Shown piece by piece: positions 57,885 through 64,000 of a stretch of DNA of 64,000 bases; within the stretch, counting starts at the first letter, position 1, and every line of letters begins with the position of its first letter. The DNA is from Protopterus annectens. Its lineage: Eukaryota; Chordata; Ceratodontiformes; Protopteridae. The stretch spans positions 476,627,988 through 476,691,987 of the forward strand of contig NC_056738.1 in NCBI RefSeq assembly GCF_019279795.1, read 5' to 3'. The notes under the pieces were generated by a model. It worked only from the letters and a program-made list of their open reading frames with translations, was not told where the DNA came from and did not search any database. A program made the translations under genes and the position numbers.

Positions 57885-60689
57885 TTAAAGGTCATGCTGC
57901 TAAACACTAGGAGTCTAAACATGAAATTGCACTCATTGCAAGCATTCTTAAACCTGGACGATGCTGACATTTGTGCAGTCACAGAAACCTGGCTCAAAGC
58001 TGCATAGAGCACCCCAGCCTTACCTGGTTACTCATCTTATTATACATTCAGACCCCAAAATGTGGGTAGCAAAGCCAAAGGATGTGGAGTTTCAATATAT
58101 ATTAAAGCCACACACACCTCCAGGCTGGTCAAACAGTATAACGCACAGGAGACACTCCAGGTGCAGGTAACCATTGACAAGACCCCAATTCAAATTATAG
58201 CTAGCTACAGGCCCCCAAATTTGACTCAAGATGTCCACTCCACCTATCTGGACCTTTTCAAAACTATCAAGATTCAACCCTTTACCCTGATCCTGGGTGA
58301 CTTTAATTACCCAACCATAAACTGGAAAAACTACTCATGCCAGAACACAAATACCCAGAGATTCCTCAATTTTATCAATGCAAGTGCCTTGGAACAGCTA
58401 GTTGATACCCCCACAAGAGGTGATAATATCTTGGACCTGGTATTAACCAATATGAGTAACCACTGCAGCACCCCTATGGTTATCATCCTCCTTGTTAAGA
58501 TCCGACCATAAAGAGATCACTTTCAAAGTCACCATCTCCTCTGACCCCCCTCTAGTTAGGGCCAAACAAAAAAACTTCTCCAAAGTTGATTACAACCTCC
58601 TGAGGGTATAAACAGATTGAGAGCCCCCTTCTCCACTGCAGGAATGGACACCAATGTCCAACGCTGCACCATTTATTTAGATGCATGGAATCAGGAATAC
58701 CTGACAGGACAAAATCATCCTCCGCAAGGAAGACTAAACCTGTCTGGTGGACATCTGCAATAAATAAACTATATAACAAAAGGAAAGAATTGCTTTTCAA
58801 GATCAAGAAGGAGCAGGTGCCCAATTGGAAGAAATCTCTCCTTAGCCTGAATAAGCAAATAAGAGCACTACTGAAATCCTCTCAAGCCAACTTAGAGAAC
58901 AAATTGGCTACATCTACTAGAGTCAATCATAAGGCCTTCTTCACATATGTCCACAATTTCAAAGGAAGCACCCAGATCTGTTCAGAACTGGTGGTCAAGG
59001 ACACCACATACACAAATGTTGTAGATATAGCCAGTCTACTGGTTGACAGAGTCAGTGAAAATTTCTCCCCTCTGTCCCCCCCATCAGTAAATCAGGACAT
59101 CCCCAGTACCTGCCCTCTATCCCTTATCTCTAGGGAACAGGTCATCATTGCCCTTTCAAAGGCAAAAATCACAGTCTCCATGGGACCCAATAACATCTCA
59201 GGCCACATCCTACATGAACTCAAGCATGAATTTGCAGCACCATTAGGCACCCTATTCAACCAAAGACTGAGTACCAGCTTTGTCCCAGCCAAGTGGAGGA
59301 CAGCCACTGTTATCCCTTTACACAAAGATGGAGTGTCCACAGATCCAGGAAATGATAGACCCATCGGCCTAACTCACCTAATCTGTAAGGCCATGAGATG
59401 GATTATCATGGACCTCATTAACAGGGACATTGGCAACCTCTAACCTCGACCTGACACAGTTTGGCTTTGTCAAGGGGAGGTCATGTCTGTTAAATCTGGT
59501 TGACTTTGAAACAGTCACCAAAGCCATGGATGAGGGGAAGATGGTGGACACCACCTACCTTAACCTGGCCAAAGCCTTCAACACTATTCCCCACTCAGGC
59601 ATAGCAGATAAACTATTTCAATTAGGCATCAATCCATATGTTACCAGATGGGTAGCAAACTGGCTCACTGATAGAACCCACCTAATCAAAATAGGGGTAG
59701 ACACCTCAAACAGTAGACCCATAATAAGTAGCATACCCCAAGGATTAGTCTTGGGGCCTCTGTTATTTGAGATATACTTCTCTGAGGTGCAGGCCAAAAC
59801 CAGTGGGCTATGGCTTATCAAGTTTGCAGATGACTGTAAGCTGGGTGCAGTAATCAATTCCCCAAGTGATGTTCATGTTCTCCAAGATGGTTTCACCCAA
59901 ACAAATGACTGGTACCAGAAACATGGCCTCAAGCTAAATGCCAAAAAATGCATCATCATCCCCTTTGGGGAGAGTGACATCCTCACATATCACATTAATA
60001 ACAACATCCTAAGTACACAATCAGTAGTGACAGATTTGGGCACCCAGGTTGATAGCAACCTGACTTTTGACCACTATGTTGCTTCCTTTATATGGAAAGC
60101 TTTCTAAATGGCCCATCTCATAAGTAAGGGTATCTCATCCAGGGACAAAGAGGTCATAAGATTCCTGTATTCTTCCCTTATAAAGCTAATTATTGAGTAC
60201 AACTCCCCCTTTGGCATGTACATTGTAAAACACATGCAGCATTTGGAGAGACCACAGAGGTTCCTCACCAGGGGAATCAAGGCCCTCAAATATCTGCCCT
60301 ACACAGATAGGCTAAAGGCTCTGTCCTTCTACTCAGGGTCATACAGACTGCTCAGAGGTGACCTCTGTCTGGCATACAAAGCAATATCAGACCCCACCTT
60401 GATGGGACTGCTGCATATCCACAAGTCAAGCTTCACTCGAGCAACCCATATGCACGACCTCAACCTGGTCTGTGATATCAATAGGACTTGTTGGTGCTCC
60501 CCCATCTGTGGAATAGACTTCTTCTCCATGTCAAGCAGAGTACCTCATTATCCATTTTTAAGCACAACCTGGATAACTGGATGGGAAACAGAAAATACAC
60601 TCCTGGGATTCCACCCGTGTCCCTGCTGGACAGAGGCTCTGGGTGCTGACTTGCCTAAACATGGGCTAAACTCTTGGCTAGGATTATAA
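57885..60689 (+). pseudogene. CR1 ORF2: endonuclease and reverse transcriptase (copy C)
   Basis: Endonuclease: VMLLNTRSLNMKLHSL, DADICAVTETWLK, GCGVSIYIK, IIASYRPPNL, LILGDFNYPTINW and DNILDLVLTNM; the metal and catalytic blocks are all present. A TAG at 58,005-58,007 and a frameshift near 58,490 interrupt it. RT: GPNNISGHILHELKH, WRTATVIPLHKDG, LICKAMRWIIMDLINRD, then, after a frameshift near 59,440, QFGFVKGRSCLLNLV, LAKAFNTIPHSG, SSIPQGLVLGPLLF and the catalytic KFADDCKLGA (both Asp intact). A TAA at 60,105-60,107 precedes the C-terminal region. At least four lesions mean it is dead, though lightly damaged. Confidence 0.85.
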
Positions 60690-60725
60690 GGGCCTCAGGG
60701 CCAATAGCCTAGTAACCTCCTATGA

Positions 60726-61224
60726 TCCTATGCAGTGCTCATAGATATAAAGGGCAGTGTAGTAGTGTTCTTCTTCAAAGAAGTTATCACAGATTGCAAC
60801 AGTTTTTTTAATTGCTACTCTGTAGCAATATATTTAACTTAAAAGTTTCACTTACTCACTGTTACCAGTTCCAGAACAAAAAGAAAAGGTAGGTGTGGGG
60901 GGGGCAGTGAATATTGCAGCTGTGTAGTGTAATAATGCCAGGGATAACTACATCCACTGGGGGGGGGGTGTAAGGTTGCACATGATGATACCAGAGACAA
61001 CTACATCACTGACTGCAATCACTGCTTAGGGTGGAGGTAAGGCTGCATATGAATTTCTTTCCTTTTTTGAAGTTGAAGTTCTTTTATTTTTATGCTTAGT
61101 GGGAGCAGGTAATTAATGTTGGGTTATCCAATGAATGTAACATAGTGGTCAATCTGCCATAGAAATTGAAGGAAAAAAGGCAGATGTGGCAGTGGAATTA
61201 TTTTAAAAAAAAAGAAAACGCCAC
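60726..61224. other. Unannotated sequence with short G tracts
   Basis: GGGGGGGG runs at about 60,897 and 60,958 and a related phrase near 61,029 suggest a decayed tandem repeat of about 60-75 bases (GATAACTACATCCACTGG and GACAACTACATCACTGACTG). No gene is seen. Confidence 0.4.
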
Positions 61225-61800
61225 AAAAACTAGAAATACAAGTATAGGAAGAAGCGGAAGGGTAAATCAAGCAACAGACACTAAATTTTAAATGATGTAA
61301 GTGCTTTTGTCCATATTTATTAAAACAAACTTCTTCAGACAAAAAGAGCAAAGTAGAGAACACATAAACATAAAAACCATCACATATAAACACTTAAAAC
61401 CAAAAATATTACCTATCCAGTGCCTTCAATTTTAATAAGTACTGGACTGAACATGTGGATAGGTAAAGTGTTTATATGTGATGGTTTTCCTGGTTGTATT
61501 TCAGTGTAATGTGCTTTCTGTTCTATCATACTTTTATGGTAGTCAGGTATTTTTATGAATGAATTGACTGTTTAGTTGTAGTTCAGTCTCTGAACCACAC
61601 GATGGTGGTGTTTCTAAAGATTTGTCTCGATGTAATTTCCTTCTGGATCACATTATTTAATGGAGGGTTATTTAAATTGTGTTTTCTACTTTGCTCTTGT
61701 CTGAAGAAGTTTGTTTTAATAAATACGGATGAAAGCGCTTACATCATTTAAAATTTAGTGTCTCTTGATTGATATACCCTTCCGCTTTTTCTTAGTATTT
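61225..61800. repeat. Inverted repeat pair with nested hairpin (Penelope-like termini)
   Basis: The left arm (about 61,225-61,360) contains GACACTAAATTTTAAATGAT and AAAACAAACTTCTTCAGACA. The right arm (about 61,683-61,800) contains their complements. Between them a second inverted repeat (about 61,375-61,410 with 61,452-61,489) pairs ACCATCACATATAAACACTT with AAGTGTTTATATGTGATGGT. On the plus strand the right arm has CTGAAGAAG...GATGAAAGCG (61,701-61,736), as at the 3' end of the Penelope-like element at 54.4 kb. No coding sequence is left. Confidence 0.75.
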
Positions 61801-63098
61801 GTATTATTGGTGGAATTGTTAATTGTACTGTAGGATTCTCTCTACATAGCATATTTTCTATTTTCTTATTCTTTTTTTCCTTATCTTGACATAAAGTACA
61901 GGTGAATGGATTACTTCTCAGGAAGCTTTTCATATAAAATATGTGACAAAGATGAGCAGGGCAGGATATGTTTAGTTTCTTTGCTGCTCTAGTTTGTTTG
62001 GCTTTTTTTTTGTGTAGCTGTTTGTCTTCCCTTTCCTCATTTTGAAAGTGAAGTGGCCATGGGACTCAATATACCTCTCAGCTGTCTGGAAATTTTAATG
62101 GCTACATCTTGTTTTATTTGTGTCCTGTCCCTCATAAAAGTTTTGATTTTTTGATAATTCATTGAAGATTTAAATCAGTCAATACAGCCAGGCGTTTTTC
62201 AGAAATTATATATACTAAAGCAGAGCTTCTTTTACTTACCATTCAAGTAAAGTCTAGTAAAATTAATAGTGATAGTTCTTGTTTTTGATCTTTGGTTCAT
62301 CCCTACTCCTTTTGGTTTTATATTTTTTAGGCAAAGAAGTTGAGGTGAGAGTTTCACCCCCCTTCTCTGTGAAATGCTGAAGAAAGCATGCTAACCAGAA
62401 ATACATGCCATCATTGAATGTCGTTTTTTGTCATTGTACTTCACCTGTTCATGGAGGGCCACACAATACAATAGGTACCCATACCCTTTAATGTTATGCA
62501 TCCCGAGCATAGCCACATAGCCATAGTGGACTATTTTTGTCCTGTACATTTGTACTTAGTCCTTAATCAAGTTTGCAAAAGATTGTAAGTCAAATAGCTC
62601 ACTGGTAGTACTTTCATATGCATGAAGTGAAAAAGAACACCTGGCAGTATTCCACTAAATAATACACATTCAGATGATCACAATACTAAGTCATCTAAGT
62701 TTGAAGAGATGAGGTTGCCAAAACAGGAAGCCATAAGAGATGATGCAAAGGATACAGTAAATTTCTTCTAAGGAAATATTGCCTATTTATCAAAGACACA
62801 CACTCATACATGTTGGTCTGTTTGTCTGCATGACAAAATGCACATGCCTATGATCATATGAAGGTCTGTAAATACTGAGACATTTTATCCCTGGCTCCCC
62901 ACAACAAGAGTTTGCATAAGTACAGCATGCACCCCCCCCCCCCACGACATCTTACTCTTAACTGTGTACAAATACAGTGATGAACAGCTTACTTTTTTAT
63001 ACATGAACTTGTGTGTACATGGTTATATACACAAGTAAGTATACATGTTTGTGTATAGTTAAATTATCTGTGCATTTATAAGCATTTTATATATAGAG

Positions 63099-63100
<2 letters not shown>
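61801..63100. other. Unannotated AT-rich DNA
   Basis: No gene is supported. A GCTGAAGAAAGCATGCTAAC phrase with CAGAAATACATGCC (62,377-62,409) faintly resembles a Penelope 3' motif. A 13-base C run lies at 62,932-62,944. Confidence 0.45.

Positions 63101-63102
<2 letters not shown>

Positions 63103-63160
<58 letters not shown>
63103..63160. repeat. (TA)n microsatellite
   Basis: About 55 bases of TA. Confidence 0.97.
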
Positions 63161-63166
<6 letters not shown>

Positions 63167-63318
63167 TACATACAATGTTTTGTATGTATATATACATGTA
63201 TAATTGTGTTGAAATGTATACATACACATTTGCAACCATTCTAATTATTTCTATATATTTAATTACGCAAACAAAATATAACATGTATAAAATAGAAAGT
63301 ATGTATACACACATTCAC

Positions 63319-63320
<2 letters not shown>

Positions 63321-63379
<59 letters not shown>

Positions 63380-63392
63380 TGTGTGTTTTATA

Positions 63393-63450
<58 letters not shown>
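63321..63450. repeat. (TG)n and (TA)n microsatellites
   Basis: A TG tract of about 50 bases, a GAGAGAGAG link, a short unique stretch, then about 52 bases of TA. Confidence 0.97.
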
Positions 63451-63451
<1 letters not shown>

Positions 63452-63804
63452 CCACAATTGAGAACAGCCATATTAAAATTCCTCTGTAGGTTTGTGCCCT
63501 TATATTGTTTTATCTGTGTATATATTTGAACATGTCTGCTAGAGGTATTTAGCCAGGTAGTGCTGTTTATTATATTGTTAAACTCATAACATATTCTGTA
63601 TGTAATGCCAAGATTCAGACATACAATGCAATATATATGCAGATGTGGCCAGGAATAGATGTATGTGGACAGTATGCATACATAGTCCCACACACCCTAG
63701 ACATGTTTCTGTTTGGGTTGGTGTGTGTATGCACACACATACTGGTGAATATATGTGTATACATACGTTTTGCTTAATAAATATGTATGCATGCATATAA
63801 AGGT
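63451..63804. other. Unannotated sequence
   Basis: No supported feature. Confidence 0.4.
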
Positions 63805-63838
63805 ATCTATATATCTATATATATCTATATCTATATAT

Positions 63839-63914
<76 letters not shown>
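63805..63914. repeat. (ATCTAT)n-(TA)n microsatellite
   Basis: ATATCTATATCT units pass into about 67 bases of TA. Confidence 0.97.
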
Positions 63915-63915
<1 letters not shown>

Positions 63916-64000
63916 GTAGTTTGTAGTGTATGAAGAGTTTTCTTGTTTTTATTCTGTTTTGGTCATGTTGTCAATGACTGATAACAAGAAACTCAGTGAT

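Larger units (their letters stand above)
56951..60725 (+). mobile_element. CR1-like LINE, nearly complete copy C
   Basis: The order on the plus strand is a short ORF1 leader, ORF1 esterase (57,370-57,840), endonuclease (57,885-58,500), linker, RT (58,960-60,107) and C-terminal domain (60,108-60,689). It ends near 60,725 with GGGCCAATAGCCTAGTAACC and CCTATGATCCTATG. No poly-A tail is seen; CR1 elements typically end in short microsatellite-like repeats. It is the least damaged of the CR1 copies here and serves as the reference for the others. Confidence 0.85.

Overview
The window looks like intergenic DNA from a large, repeat-rich animal genome, most likely a vertebrate and plausibly an amphibian or another anamniote. 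The evidence is several CR1-like LINE copies whose first ORF carries an esterase domain, Penelope-like elements with a GIY-YIG nuclease, PIF/Harbinger elements with a separate Myb/SANT-like gene, tRNA-derived SINEs and very long (TG)n and (TA)n arrays. I found no convincing host protein gene, no bacterial feature and no intact tRNA gene. Nearly every long reading frame is either a decayed transposon gene or a simple-repeat artefact.

Layout. 1-11.97 kb: a (TG)n tract, one copy of an unclassified dispersed repeat (called family R here), a decayed minus-strand CR1 LINE (2.2-5.6 kb), a 5S-rRNA-like remnant (7.05 kb), and a plus-strand Harbinger Myb-like gene (8.1-9.6 kb). 11.98-35.88 kb: a nested structure. 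A Penelope-like element with inverted terminal repeats and a 14-bp target duplication appears to be split by a 23-kb insertion (12,414-35,438). The insertion's ends share an inverted CCGGATTCAC and are flanked by ATT on both sides. Inside it are a Harbinger transposase pseudogene (13.7-14.9 kb, +), a CR1 copy (15.9-19.4 kb, -), a small SINE array (20.7-21.35 kb), a Harbinger Myb-like gene with three open exons (26.5-23.3 kb, -), a truncated CR1 copy (27.5-28.3 kb, -), duplicated SINEs (29.8-31.85 kb) and another Myb-like gene (34.2-32.2 kb, -). 35.9-49 kb: a seven-unit tandem array of a tRNA-SINE-like monomer (36.9-38.4 kb), a second decayed transposase (39.8-40.9 kb, +), further SINEs, several family R copies and long TA tracts. 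49-64 kb: more AT-rich, ordinary-looking DNA with a 5'-truncated Penelope-like element (52.5-54.4 kb, +), three fold-back sequences, and the longest and best preserved CR1 copy (57-60.7 kb, +).

How the genes relate. Harbinger transposases normally need a Myb-like partner protein encoded by the same element. Here two transposase copies and three Myb-like genes occur, and two of the Myb genes share exon phase and an identical-length 39-nt micro-exon. Both transposase copies carry the same in-frame TAG, so they probably descend from one already broken parent moved in trans. The CR1 and Penelope copies are unrelated to the Harbinger elements except by nesting.
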